A stretch of 64,000 nucleotides of DNA from Magnetococcales bacterium. Its GTDB lineage: Bacteria > Pseudomonadota > Magnetococcia > Magnetococcales > JADFYX01. The notes below the pieces were generated by a model that saw only the letters and a list, made by a program, of their open reading frames with translations, was not told where the DNA came from and did no database searches. Below are positions 19,262 to 28,000 of the stretch, piece after piece. Position 1 is the stretch's first letter. Each line of letters begins with the position of its first letter. The DNA lies in NCBI GenBank assembly GCA_015232405.1, contig JADFZS010000011.1, forward strand, positions 1 through 64,000. Direction: 5' to 3'. Position numbers and translations under genes: made by a program.

Positions 19262-20002
19262 GTGGCAAACAGCAACAGTGATGCAGATACCAAGGGTCAT
19301 TTGGTTATTATTCCTGCTTATAATGAAGCCCAAAATATCGGTGAGGTACTAACAGAACTACAAAAATATGGTTATGATGTTGTTGTAGTTGATGATAATT
19401 CAGATGACAACACTGCTAAAATAGTGGAACAACATGGTGCAACACTATTAAGCCACTGTTCAAATATGGGGTATGGGGTTGCTCTGCAAACGGGCTACCA
19501 TTACGCCATTCAAAAAAGATATGATTATGTTGTTCAAATGGATGGTGATGGTCAGCACTCACCTGAATTTGTCAAGTTGCTTTTTGATACATTAGAAGAA
19601 AAACAGGTGGACTTGGTAATTGGTAACCGTCACACCATGGTTGGCAGCTACAAAGTACCAAAACATCGCCGAGCTGGACAAAAGCTATTCAGCTCTCTAT
19701 TAAGAATATTCTCAGGTCTAAAAATTGAGGACCCTACTAGCGGGTTTCAGGCTCTACGCCGTAATGTGCTTAAGTTTTATGTAAGCGATCTTTTTCCCGA
19801 TGATTTCCCTGATGCCAACATATTACTGTTATGCCACCGAATGGGCTTTAAAGTTGTAGAAATACCTGTTGTTATGCATGAATCCAGCGGAGTTTCAATG
19901 CACAGAGGTTTCTGGCGACCAATTTTTTATGTAACCCTGGTAATTTTTTCCATCTTGGTAGGGCTGTTTACCAAGCTACCAAAAAGAGAGGATGAAAATT
20001 AA
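19262..20002 (+). CDS. DPM-type glycosyltransferase family 2
   Basis: This enzyme resembles polyprenyl-phosphate mannose/glucose synthases. It has HLVIIPAYNEAQNIGEV at the N-terminus, VVVVDDNSDDNT, and QMDGDGQHSPEF as the metal-binding DxD region. A hydrophobic stretch near the C-terminus (residues about 220-240) may contact the membrane. The GTG at 19262 is chosen over an upstream TTG because AGAGG lies 6 nt before it. It precedes a DUF2304 protein by 4 bp. This pairing is seen in many genomes and suggests a two-part enzyme charging a lipid carrier with sugar. Confidence 0.87.
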   Translation: MANSNSDADTKGHLVIIPAYNEAQNIGEVLTELQKYGYDVVVVDDNSDDNTAKIVEQHGATLLSHCSNMGYGVALQTGYHYAIQKRYDYVVQMDGDGQHSPEFVKLLFDTLEEKQVDLVIGNRHTMVGSYKVPKHRRAGQKLFSSLLRIFSGLKIEDPTSGFQALRRNVLKFYVSDLFPDDFPDANILLLCHRMGFKVVEIPVVMHESSGVSMHRGFWRPIFYVTLVIFSILVGLFTKLPKREDEN

Positions 20003-20006
20003 ATAA

Positions 20007-20372
20007 ATGACTCCTAAACAGTATGCTCTTCTAATTATACTTGGTCTTCTCTCTTTGGTTTTGGTGACCACACTTATCCAAAAAAATCGTATTCGTATCC
20101 GTTACAGCATACTCTGGGTTGCTATCAGTTTGTTTTTCTTGACAATCCCTCTTTTTGTAAATTTTTATACCGCATTTGGAGAGCTAATAGGTATTATCAA
20201 TCCCATATCCCTGTTTTTCTTTGGTGCAACCATAGGGCTTTTTCTCCTAAGTCTACAGTTCACCTTGGCATTAAGTGTCGCTTTTAACCAACGCAAAGCC
20301 ACAGTTCAACAAACGGCACTTTTGGAAGAAAGAATAGAAAAACTGGAGAAATTGTTAGCAAGTAAACAGTAG
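20007..20372 (+). CDS. DUF2304 membrane protein
   Basis: The 121-residue protein has three hydrophobic helices (about 5-22, 33-52 and 62-90) followed by a short coiled-coil tail (LLEERIEKLEKLLASK). This matches DUF2304, which commonly sits directly after a DPM-type GT2 gene, as here. It probably serves as a membrane anchor or partner of that enzyme; this is inferred from context. Its stop lies 8 bp from the end of the convergent membrane-protein gene, with no obvious terminator between. Confidence 0.82.
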   Translation: MTPKQYALLIILGLLSLVLVTTLIQKNRIRIRYSILWVAISLFFLTIPLFVNFYTAFGELIGIINPISLFFFGATIGLFLLSLQFTLALSVAFNQRKATVQQTALLEERIEKLEKLLASKQ

Positions 20373-20380
20373 GAACAAAG

Positions 20381-22543
20381 TCAGTAAGTTCCCAATATTG
20401 TCCAATAAACCGATTTAAGGTTTAAATAAAGCTGGGTCAGTCGGTCTGTTGCTAAAAAAGGAAATACTGAATAAAAACCACACAATATTCCTACTACTGA
20501 CTTCATTTTATTGGAGCCGTAATAGGCAATTATTATCAAACATACAAAGTTTAAAAGATAAACCGGGGCTTCGATAAAACGAGATTTGGCATGATCGGCA
20601 TGGGCTATGGTTGATGAATCGACAAAGCTCATAAAAAACAAGAATATAGGAACAGCCGCAACCAACATTATAAAATTATCAGTCAAAAACCCCTTCCGAC
20701 CTTTTCTGGGTTTGCCAAAATTTTGCCCCAATATCAGTAGTTGATAACTAAACAACCACAAAATAATATATTTTCCATAGTAAGCGATAAAATATATACC
20801 TCCCCGTTCATACTCAAACTGATGAGCATAACCTGCATGATCCCAGGATAGTTTACCCTCAGTTGGATCATCACTCATGCCTCTATGAACCCGTCGATCA
20901 GCAAATATTTTCTCGATTTTATCAATAAAACTCTCACCCTCAACGGCAAGATCCATTTTGATATGGTGAGCTTTATTAACCACCAACAGCCGTGAGGAAA
21001 AAGGTGTGGTACGTTCCAAGGCACGATTTTCATCTTTATAGTAGTACATATTTTGCTCAACATGGTCATAAACACCGTTATATAACCTCTGGGCAATTGG
21101 GTTGTTGACAAATATATTGCCAAACAGAACAAGTCCTAGCACCACAGAAACATTAAACAAAACAATATTGGTCAGAAGTTTGCCTCCCCCATCAGAAAGT
21201 CGTAAACACGCCAACGATCTACCAAGACGAGGTAAAGCCCAAATTAGGGATAGCAATAAAACCCCAACAATAATTAACAATCTAAGCCATACCGATAGGG
21301 TTCCAGCAAATGGGATAAAAAAGAGTAGAATAGCCCCAGCTATAGCTCCAAGTACCAAGGAATGTTCCAAATAACTTCGCAATGGTTGCGGATTGTTAAA
21401 TGATAAAAGACCAATTCCGGCAAAAGTAACTACAACCATGCCCCATAGAGGAGCAGCGATAGATGAAGTTGATAGCCCTAAACCAGCTAAAACATAAAAC
21501 AGTGGTGAGAGATGGTTACGACGGTCTTGATAATTGAGAAATGAGGCAATTAAAAACAGTAAAAAAGCGATACCAGCAATTCGGGAGTTTATAATAAAGA
21601 AAAATGGGTTGATAGAGGTAAAAAGTACATAATATTTATGGGGTAACAGGGTAGAGTTACCAAGCATTAAAAACATGGCAAACAAAAATGATAGCTTCAA
21701 GCTAACCTTGAACCGTTTAAAAGCCAGCACCAAAAAAGTCCAAAGAGAAATTTTTATCAAACCCAATGTTACCCACCAGGAGAGAATTGGCTGAAAAGAG
21801 TTTTTTAAATAAGATGTGAGAAAAAAATCAAACAGCCATTTATCATAATGTTGCGATATAAAAGGAAAATAGCGTACCCCCTGCTCTTTCCAATAAGTAA
21901 GAAGATTTGCATAAGTTACAACTGGCCCATGACTTACATACCTAAACCAACCCAGAGTTACTTGTGACAGTAATATAGCTATTAAACCCAAGATAAACAG
22001 AGCTATAAAGAGCCTCTGCTTTTTAAAAACAGCAGCCACCCCCTTTAGGTCAATAAAGCCAGCCATACCTGAAGAAAAGTAGCTTTTTAATGGTTTTAGT
22101 TGAAAATAGATGGTAATTATCAGGATAACAGCTGCAGTTACCATATAGCTGTTTTTATAGGGTATTATAAGAGACACTATGCGAATGATGCCCAGTGATA
22201 ATATATAACCGATAAAAAATGAGGCAACAAGTTTAGCAAGCAGTCCTGTATTTTTTAATGGGTTGAAAAATTGCTTGGTAAGTGAATATCCAAAAACCGC
22301 AATCAAACTATAATTGATAGCCATAAACAGTATGGCAAATGGGGTGAAGTTTTTATAGACGATCTCTTTATCGAAGGGGGCCGTTACTTCAAATACAGTT
22401 GAGGTCTCTGGGTTGGCATATATGGAGACAAGCAAGAATATTATGGTCAAACCACCTAAAGCCAACAGAGATCTTTTAAGAATGCTGTTTTTGTTCAACC
22501 CATCATTAACGGAATAAATTTCCACTTGTGTTGTATTATTCAC
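20381..22543 (-). CDS. Large polytopic membrane protein, possibly GT-C like
   Basis: The 720-residue protein contains about a dozen or more hydrophobic helices. A long soluble loop follows the helices at around 490-580 (NMYYYKDENRALERTTPF). A conserved-looking periplasmic segment early on reads QHYDKWLFDFFL. The layout resembles GT-C glycosyltransferases or lipid-linked oligosaccharide enzymes, but I find no diagnostic motif and do not assign a function. It overlaps rnhB by 8 bp, so it is likely the last gene of that leftward unit. The convergent neighbours are the sugar-operon genes. Confidence 0.7.
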   Translation of the reverse strand: MNNTTQVEIYSVNDGLNKNSILKRSLLALGGLTIIFLLVSIYANPETSTVFEVTAPFDKEIVYKNFTPFAILFMAINYSLIAVFGYSLTKQFFNPLKNTGLLAKLVASFFIGYILSLGIIRIVSLIIPYKNSYMVTAAVILIITIYFQLKPLKSYFSSGMAGFIDLKGVAAVFKKQRLFIALFILGLIAILLSQVTLGWFRYVSHGPVVTYANLLTYWKEQGVRYFPFISQHYDKWLFDFFLTSYLKNSFQPILSWWVTLGLIKISLWTFLVLAFKRFKVSLKLSFLFAMFLMLGNSTLLPHKYYVLFTSINPFFFIINSRIAGIAFLLFLIASFLNYQDRRNHLSPLFYVLAGLGLSTSSIAAPLWGMVVVTFAGIGLLSFNNPQPLRSYLEHSLVLGAIAGAILLFFIPFAGTLSVWLRLLIIVGVLLLSLIWALPRLGRSLACLRLSDGGGKLLTNIVLFNVSVVLGLVLFGNIFVNNPIAQRLYNGVYDHVEQNMYYYKDENRALERTTPFSSRLLVVNKAHHIKMDLAVEGESFIDKIEKIFADRRVHRGMSDDPTEGKLSWDHAGYAHQFEYERGGIYFIAYYGKYIILWLFSYQLLILGQNFGKPRKGRKGFLTDNFIMLVAAVPIFLFFMSFVDSSTIAHADHAKSRFIEAPVYLLNFVCLIIIAYYGSNKMKSVVGILCGFYSVFPFLATDRLTQLYLNLKSVYWTILGTY

Positions 22544-23192
22544 CCTCTACCACCTCCTTCTCAGCAGCCATAGCTAGCTTTACAGGTGTAAAAGAGTATC
22601 TGTGGTGCTCAGTTACTCCATGGTTTTTTAAAGCTTCTCTATGCTCTTTGGTGGGATAACCTTGATTACGCTGCCAACCATAATCTGGAAAATGTCGAGC
22701 CAATTCCGCCATGATTTTATCTCGATTAACTTTGGCAACTACTGATGCAGCAGCAATGGTAGAGGATATTGCATCACCAGAGATAACCGCGCTACTTTTT
22801 ATTTTAAGATCATAGGGAATATCCCGACCATCAACCAGAACATAGTCAGGGGAACTAGATAGATCTTTTATAGCCAACTCCATAGCCAACAGTGATGCCA
22901 TACGTATATTTATTTCATCAATTTGACGTGGTGAAACAGTGCCAACTCCCACGGTAATTGCTTTTTTGTGTATTATTGGGAGCAGTTTTTCACGTTTGGC
23001 AGGTGTGAGTTTTTTGGAGTCGTTTAGACTTTCAAGCCCTTGGGAATTTAAATCTATGTAGGGGGGGAAAATAACAGCAGCAGCAACGACAGGACCAGCC
23101 AGTGGTCCCCTGCCCGCCTCATCAACACCACAGACTAAATGATAATCTTCTGCCCATAGAGCAGATTCAAGGTGTAGATCCGGATACAGCAT
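22536..23192 (-). CDS. rnhB: Ribonuclease HII
   Basis: RNase HII removes RNA primers and single ribonucleotides from DNA. The 218-residue protein shows the first catalytic pair in CGVDEAGRGPLAGP (Asp24/Glu25), then YVLVDGRDIPYDL with the third acidic residue and SSTIAAASVVAKVNRD with the fourth. The HGYTTKEH-like element is NQGYPTKEH. The gene lies 120 bp after rplS, separated by an intrinsic terminator (23241-23291), and overlaps the next membrane-protein gene by 8 bp. Confidence 0.96.
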   Translation of the reverse strand: MLYPDLHLESALWAEDYHLVCGVDEAGRGPLAGPVVAAAVIFPPYIDLNSQGLESLNDSKKLTPAKREKLLPIIHKKAITVGVGTVSPRQIDEINIRMASLLAMELAIKDLSSSPDYVLVDGRDIPYDLKIKSSAVISGDAISSTIAAASVVAKVNRDKIMAELARHFPDYGWQRNQGYPTKEHREALKNHGVTEHHRYSFTPVKLAMAAEKEVVEGE

Positions 23193-23240
23193 GTGATCAC
23201 ACTGTGCTTGATATTAGTGATGAAATTTTGATTGTGTTAC

Positions 23241-23291
23241 TAAAAAAACTATAGCCAACCAGCCAAAAAAAATCATATGGCTAGTTGGCTA
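23241..23291 (-). terminator. Rho-independent terminator after rplS
   Basis: On the minus strand a 13-bp stem (arms 23279-23291 and 23252-23264, one G.T pair) with a 14-nt A/T-rich loop is followed by a run of Ts (23241-23248). It lies 20-70 bp beyond the rplS stop and before rnhB. It would end the rpsP-rimM-trmD-rplS transcript or reduce read-through into rnhB. Confidence 0.85.
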
Positions 23292-23311
23292 ATAATAGAT
23301 TCAAGACTTTC

Positions 23312-23662
23312 CTACCAGTCTCTTTTCTCACGGATACGAGCTGATTTACCAGTACGCTCACGGAGATAATAAAGTTTAGCCCGACGGACATCACCACGGC
23401 GAGTCACCTCAATTTTATCAATTTTGGGAGAGTAGAGTGGAAACACCCTCTCAACACCTTCGCCAAAGGAGATTTTACGTACACGGAATGTTGAGCGAAA
23501 GCCAGCATTACGACGGGCAATACAGATACCCTCGAAAACCTGGACTCTCTCCCGGTCACCCTCGATAACTTTAACGTGGACTTTAAGAGTATCTCCAGAA
23601 CTAAATTCAGGAGCCTCTTTATCTTTAATTAACTGTGCTTCAAAGTTCATCAACTCGTTCAT
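23312..23662 (-). CDS. rplS: 50S ribosomal protein L19
   Basis: L19 sits at the 30S-50S interface. The start is the ATG at 23662 ([10 protein letters not shown]), with AGGAAG 7 nt upstream, giving 116 residues, the usual length. The family features [39 protein letters not shown] and the [20 protein letters not shown] tail are all present. It is the last gene of the rpsP-rimM-trmD-rplS unit and is followed by an intrinsic terminator. Confidence 0.97.
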   Translation of the reverse strand: MNELMNFEAQLIKDKEAPEFSSGDTLKVHVKVIEGDRERVQVFEGICIARRNAGFRSTFRVRKISFGEGVERVFPLYSPKIDKIEVTRRGDVRRAKLYYLRERTGKSARIREKRDW

Positions 23663-23775
23663 GAAATGTCTTCCTTGCCACCGCAAACAACTAAAAAATT
23701 ATTATAAATACAAGATTTTTTTAAATATATCCAACCAACAAGCAAAATCCAGAGTAAAGGATGATATATACTCTC

Positions 23776-24606
23776 TTACTCTTTTGCCATTTTTTTATGC
23801 AACTGTTCTAAATCTTCACTCAACGCATCCTGTAATTTACCAAGAAGACGTTTTTCCGCCCTACTCAACCCAGCATATTCCAACAGATCTGGGCGACGTA
23901 TCAAAGTGCGTAAAAGTGATTGCCGTCTCCGCCATTCATCCACTGCTGCATGGTTACCAGATAACAGGATAGATGGCGGCGATACAACCCTGTTTTTCAT
24001 ACCGTTTTGACTATCACCACCAGGAATCCAATCAGCCGGGCGGGTGTAGTGTGGATGGTCAAGCAATGAGTCATAAAAGGAGTCGGCCTTGAAACTATCG
24101 GCATCTCCAATCACCCCTGGTAGCAACCTGGCAACAGCATCTACAACTGCCATGGCGGGAATTTCTCCACCAGTTACTACAAAGTCACCCAAGGACAACT
24201 CCTCATCCACGTAGGAGTCTATGAATCTTTCGTCTACCCCCTCATAATGACCACAGACTAGAACTAAATGGTCAAGTTGAGCAAACCGCAAAGCAGTTTT
24301 TTGTGAAAACTGCTCCCCTTGAGGTGATAGATAAACCACATGGGGTGGTTTTTGTTCTCTATTTTCTTGTTTAACTACCAAACTCAAACTATTCAAGGCC
24401 CGTTCCAACACATCCACTTTCATGACCATCCCCGGTCCACCACCAAAGGAGGAATCATCTACTGTTTTGTGTCTATCGTGAGCAAAATCACGAATTTGAA
24501 CCAGCTCAACCTCGATATGGTTCTGTTTTTGCGCCCTTCCTAGTATGGAGCTTTGCAAAAGTCCATCAAACATCTCTGGGAACAGGGAAAGGATGGAAAA
24601 CTTCAT
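23776..24606 (-). CDS. trmD: tRNA (guanine37-N1)-methyltransferase
   Basis: TrmD methylates G37 next to the anticodon of tRNAs reading CNN and CGG codons, preventing frameshifting. The protein begins MKFSILSLFPEMFDGLL. It has the SPOUT trefoil-knot motifs VLVCGHYEGVDERFID and LGDFVVTGGEIPAM, and the HYTRP segment. At 276 aa it is slightly longer than the usual 240-255, with extra residues at the C-terminus. It follows rimM with a 1-bp gap and precedes rplS. Confidence 0.97.
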   Translation of the reverse strand: MKFSILSLFPEMFDGLLQSSILGRAQKQNHIEVELVQIRDFAHDRHKTVDDSSFGGGPGMVMKVDVLERALNSLSLVVKQENREQKPPHVVYLSPQGEQFSQKTALRFAQLDHLVLVCGHYEGVDERFIDSYVDEELSLGDFVVTGGEIPAMAVVDAVARLLPGVIGDADSFKADSFYDSLLDHPHYTRPADWIPGGDSQNGMKNRVVSPPSILLSGNHAAVDEWRRRQSLLRTLIRRPDLLEYAGLSRAEKRLLGKLQDALSEDLEQLHKKMAKE

Positions 24607-24607
24607 C

Positions 24608-25126
24608 CTACATTCCAGGTAATAAGCGAACCATAACTACTTTGTTTGCAACATCAACATTCAAGACAATCTCTTGGGTAAATGGGATAAGCCTCTCCTC
24701 ACCTTGAGAATCTACCGACATCACATCATTTGCCCCTGTCTCAAAAAGATGTTGTAACCTCCCTAACTCCTCTCCATCTTCGCTTACGACCATCATACCG
24801 ATGAGATCATTCCAGTAGTATTGATCATCATCAAGATCCGGTAGTTGTGACCTTGGAACCCAGATATCATTACCTGAAAGAGCTTGGGCTGTTTCTCTAT
24901 CATCTACCCCTGAAAGGCGTACTATCAAACCCTTGGCGTTACCTCTTCCAGAGACCAAAGTGTAGCTTTTATAGGGACCCCCTTTAAGCCCCAATATCCA
25001 GTCAGGGAAATTAAGCAGATCCTCTTTTTGCTCGGTAAAGGAGTTGACTTTTAGCTCCCCTCGGACCCCGTGTGATCCCACTAGACGACCAACAACCAAC
25101 AAATCAATATTTTCAGATTCTGTCAT
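24608..25126 (-). CDS. rimM: 16S rRNA processing protein RimM
   Basis: RimM assists late maturation of the 30S head domain and binds ribosomal protein S19. The 172-residue protein has the N-terminal VVGRLVGSHGVRGELKVNSF, the middle RLSGVDDRETAQALSGNDIWV and the C-terminal PRC-barrel half with YYWNDLIGMMVV, RLIPFTQEIVLNVD. It stands between rpsP (50 bp upstream) and trmD (1 bp downstream) in the conserved order. Confidence 0.96.
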   Translation of the reverse strand: MTESENIDLLVVGRLVGSHGVRGELKVNSFTEQKEDLLNFPDWILGLKGGPYKSYTLVSGRGNAKGLIVRLSGVDDRETAQALSGNDIWVPRSQLPDLDDDQYYWNDLIGMMVVSEDGEELGRLQHLFETGANDVMSVDSQGEERLIPFTQEIVLNVDVANKVVMVRLLPGM

Positions 25127-25176
25127 ATGAGGGGTTAGAACTATCGCCTTACTAGTTCATGCTTAAAAAAAGAGGT

Positions 25177-25422
25177 CTAAGCGACAGCTTCTACCTTCTT
25201 GATAAGACCAGCAACCGTTTTGGATGGCAATGCACCAACACCGATCCAGTGCTGTACGCGCTCCATGTTTAAATTGATCCCGTTTTCTTCAACACGTGGA
25301 TCGTAAGTCCCTAATTTTTCTAAAAAACGTCCATCTCTTGGTGAACGAGAATCTGCTGCAACCACAGCATAAAATGGGCGTTTTTTCGACCCCCTACGTT
25401 GCATACGAATACTAACTGCCAT
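25177..25422 (-). CDS. rpsP: 30S ribosomal protein S16
   Basis: S16 is an early-assembling 30S protein. The start is the ATG at 25422 ([18 protein letters not shown]), with AAGGAA about 7 nt upstream; the frame extends one further TTG codon. The length of 81 residues and the motif [19 protein letters not shown] are typical. It follows ffh by about 140 bp, the gap containing a perfect inverted repeat, and leads rimM-trmD-rplS. Confidence 0.97.
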   Translation of the reverse strand: MAVSIRMQRRGSKKRPFYAVVAADSRSPRDGRFLEKLGTYDPRVEENGINLNMERVQHWIGVGALPSKTVAGLIKKVEAVA

Positions 25423-25472
25423 CAACCATTTCCTTGTTATAACAAACCCATTAATAAAAAATTCTTTATAGC

Positions 25473-25509
25473 TTAACTATTTAATTTAATTTATCACCTA
25501 AATAGTTAA
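25473..25509. repeat. Perfect 11-bp inverted repeat between ffh and rpsP
   Basis: TTAACTATTTA (25473-25483) is exactly mirrored by TAAATAGTTAA (25499-25509) across a 15-bp spacer. The spacing fits either an AT-rich hairpin in the ffh-rpsP transcript or a dyad operator ahead of rpsP. No T-run accompanies it on the minus strand, so it is not a standard terminator. Confidence 0.55.
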
Positions 25510-25560
25510 CCTTACAATAACCGGAACATTGTACTGATTTAATTTACCGTGTCAAGAATA

Positions 25561-26976
25561 TCATTTTGGCTTAAACCCTGGAAATCCTTGTGGCATCATA
25601 CCACCAAGACCTCCCATACCTCCACCACCACCCAAACCAGGTATATTGGGCATACCTCCACCAAACATACCCTTTGGTCCCATTTTTCCCATTTTTTTCA
25701 TCATCTTCTGTGTTTGAACAAACTGTTTAAGCATCCTGTTTACCTCCTGTACTGAGGTTCCAGAACCAGCAGCAATACGCCGCTTTCTTGAGGCGTTTAA
25801 AATTTGATGTTTTTTTCTCTCAGCAACAGTCATGGAGAGAATAATCGCCTCAATACGCTTTAGTTTGCTATCATCAAGCTGACTCTCACGGCCTTTGATG
25901 GCATTTTTCATCCCGGGAATCATACCAACCAGATCCTTCATTGATCCCATTTTTTGCACCTGTTGCATCTGGCTTAAAAAGTCTTCCAGGTTAAAAGATG
26001 CCTTTGCCAGTTTTTTCTGAAGCTTGGTGGCCTCTTCAATATCCACCTTCTCCATGGCTGTCTCAACCAGGGTAAGAACATCACCCATACCAAGGATACG
26101 TGATGCTATACGTTCTGGGTGAAAAGGTTCGATACCTGTTAAAGCTTCACTTGTACCGATAAATTTTATCGGTTTTCCTGTAACATGACGAATGGAAAGT
26201 GCAGCACCACCACGGGCATCACCATCAGTTTTGGTAAGCACTACTCCAGTTAAACCGAGTTTTTCATCAAAACTCTGGGCAACGGTAATTGCATCTTGCC
26301 CGGTCATTGAGTCGGCAACCAGGAGTGATTCAGTAGGATTTACTATGTTGCGTATGTCACGCAGCTCATCCATCAACTCATCATCGATATGGAGTCTGCC
26401 TGCCGTATCAAAAAAGAGTATGTCATAGTTACCGTTACGGGCGGCATCTAGTGCTCTTTTGGCGATATCACGTGGGTTTTCAGTTGGCTTTGTTGGCATG
26501 ACATCAACACCAGCAGAACCACCTACTGTAACCAACTGATCCATAGCAGCAGGACGATAAACGTCTAAAGATACCATCAAGGATCGTTTACGGTTTTTTT
26601 CCAACAGCCGTTTTGCCAACTTACCTGTTGAGGTGGTTTTACCAGAACCTTGCAAACCTACCATCATCACAACTACTGGAGGTTGCGCTGCAAGATTAAG
26701 TTCAGAGTTGACATCACCCATTAAATGGACCAACTCCTCATGGACCACCTTGATAACCTGTTGTCCAGGAGTAAGAGAACCCAACACTTCTTGACCGATG
26801 GCTTTTTGTTGAACCGATTCGATGAACGATTTTACAACAGACAGACTGACATCTGCTTCCAACAAAGCCCTGCGAACTTCGCGTAAGGAGTCCTGAATAT
26901 TCTTCTCATTCAGTGAACCCCTGCCCTTAAGCTTTTTGAATACACTATCTAAACGGTCTGATAGGGAATTAAACAT
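25561..26976 (-). CDS. ffh: Signal recognition particle protein Ffh
   Basis: Ffh binds signal sequences and 4.5S RNA and targets membrane proteins with FtsY. The N-domain starts MFNSLSDRLDSVFKKLKGRG. The G-domain has GLQGSGKTTSTGKLAKRL (G1), DVYRPAAMDQL, DTAGRLHID and TKTDGDARGGAALS. The M-domain has the RNA-binding SMTVAERKKHQILNASRKRRIAAGSG and ends in a Met/Gly-rich tail with a GGGGG run. The length of 471 aa is normal. It lies upstream of rpsP on the same strand, the order found in many proteobacteria. Confidence 0.97.
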   Translation of the reverse strand: MFNSLSDRLDSVFKKLKGRGSLNEKNIQDSLREVRRALLEADVSLSVVKSFIESVQQKAIGQEVLGSLTPGQQVIKVVHEELVHLMGDVNSELNLAAQPPVVVMMVGLQGSGKTTSTGKLAKRLLEKNRKRSLMVSLDVYRPAAMDQLVTVGGSAGVDVMPTKPTENPRDIAKRALDAARNGNYDILFFDTAGRLHIDDELMDELRDIRNIVNPTESLLVADSMTGQDAITVAQSFDEKLGLTGVVLTKTDGDARGGAALSIRHVTGKPIKFIGTSEALTGIEPFHPERIASRILGMGDVLTLVETAMEKVDIEEATKLQKKLAKASFNLEDFLSQMQQVQKMGSMKDLVGMIPGMKNAIKGRESQLDDSKLKRIEAIILSMTVAERKKHQILNASRKRRIAAGSGTSVQEVNRMLKQFVQTQKMMKKMGKMGPKGMFGGGMPNIPGLGGGGGMGGLGGMMPQGFPGFKPK

Positions 26977-27026
26977 AGCCCTCTATCTCTCTTTATTTGA
27001 AAAAATTAACAGATATTTAAAGGTAA

Positions 27027-27905
27027 TTATGATGGATTCACACCTGGGACTACCGGTAGTCCCATAGATCGCCACTGAGAAATTGAACCAGCAAACAGTC
27101 GTACTTTTTTAAACCCAAGGTGACGCAGCAACACCCAACTTTGTGAGGCTCGGTGACCTGATTCGCAGTAGACTATTATCTCCTGTTCACTATTTTCAAC
27201 CCCAACTTTTTTTAACATTTCTCTTATCTGATCAATGTCCAACAGTCGTGAATCACTCTTGCTGCGCAGGGTTTGGGTCCACTCAAAATGATAGGCTCCA
27301 TTAATGTGACCCCGTGGAGATGATATGGTTTTACCAGTATACTCTTTGGATGTTCTAACATCAATTATCACTCCATCCCAATCACTTTGGGATAGTTCAT
27401 CTACCTCTTCAGCACTCACATCCCAACTATTATCAGGCCGTGAGATAAATTTAACAGGATTGATTTCTGTAATTTTTTGTTCCATGGGCCGTTTTTCTTC
27501 ATACCAACGACCAAGTCCCCCATCAAGAATCATCCCTCCACCTGTATGGCCCATGGTGGCAAGGGTCCAGATCAATCTACCACTATCTGCTCCACCAGCT
27601 AAATCATAAGCCAATACTTGAGTTTGTGGACCTATGCCCAGCTGACTAAAAATCTCAATCAACTTCTCTTCTGTTGCTCTGGCTCCCAAAGCACCATTAC
27701 TCTTTTGAACAATTGTGTTGTAAGGGAGTAGAACTGCACCAGGTATATGGAAATCATAAAAATATTTCTCGCCACTAACCTGAATAATCCTTAAATTTGG
27801 ATTTTGTAGATTGGCCTCTAGCCAATCTTGGCTAACTATAAAACTGTTTGGGTTTGAATCGTCCAAAGAGTTGGAGGTTTTGGGGAGAGCTTCAGCAATA
27901 GACAT
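27027..27905 (-). CDS. Two-domain sulfurtransferase (rhodanese/MST type)
   Basis: The protein has two rhodanese domains. The N-terminal domain is inactive-looking and the C-terminal domain carries the active-site loop CESGHRAS near residue 250, whose Cys would hold persulfide sulfur. The loop differs from the CGSGVTA of SseA-type mercaptopyruvate sulfurtransferases. The ATG at 27905 (MSIAEAL) is preferred over the in-frame extension. No signal peptide is seen, so it is cytoplasmic. It follows the methyltransferase gene by about 95 bp in the same direction. Thiosulfate or 3-mercaptopyruvate may be the donor. Confidence 0.85.
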   Translation of the reverse strand: MSIAEALPKTSNSLDDSNPNSFIVSQDWLEANLQNPNLRIIQVSGEKYFYDFHIPGAVLLPYNTIVQKSNGALGARATEEKLIEIFSQLGIGPQTQVLAYDLAGGADSGRLIWTLATMGHTGGGMILDGGLGRWYEEKRPMEQKITEINPVKFISRPDNSWDVSAEEVDELSQSDWDGVIIDVRTSKEYTGKTISSPRGHINGAYHFEWTQTLRSKSDSRLLDIDQIREMLKKVGVENSEQEIIVYCESGHRASQSWVLLRHLGFKKVRLFAGSISQWRSMGLPVVPGVNPS

Positions 27906-27940
27906 GATAAATACCAATAATAAGTGAAATAAAACTGATT

Positions 27941-27966
27941 AAGCGCGGAATTATCACGCTTTTTTA
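27941..27966. terminator. Short hairpin with T-run
   Basis: AAGCG (27941-27945) and CGCTT (27957-27961) can pair across 11 nt and are followed on the + strand by a T-run. The genes on both sides are leftward, so a terminator for + strand transcripts has no obvious client here. On the minus strand the hairpin sits just after the methyltransferase gene but without a T-run. The call is weak. Confidence 0.25.
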
Positions 27967-28000
27967 TTTAAATGTCTACCAAGCTTATGTTCCAGATGAA

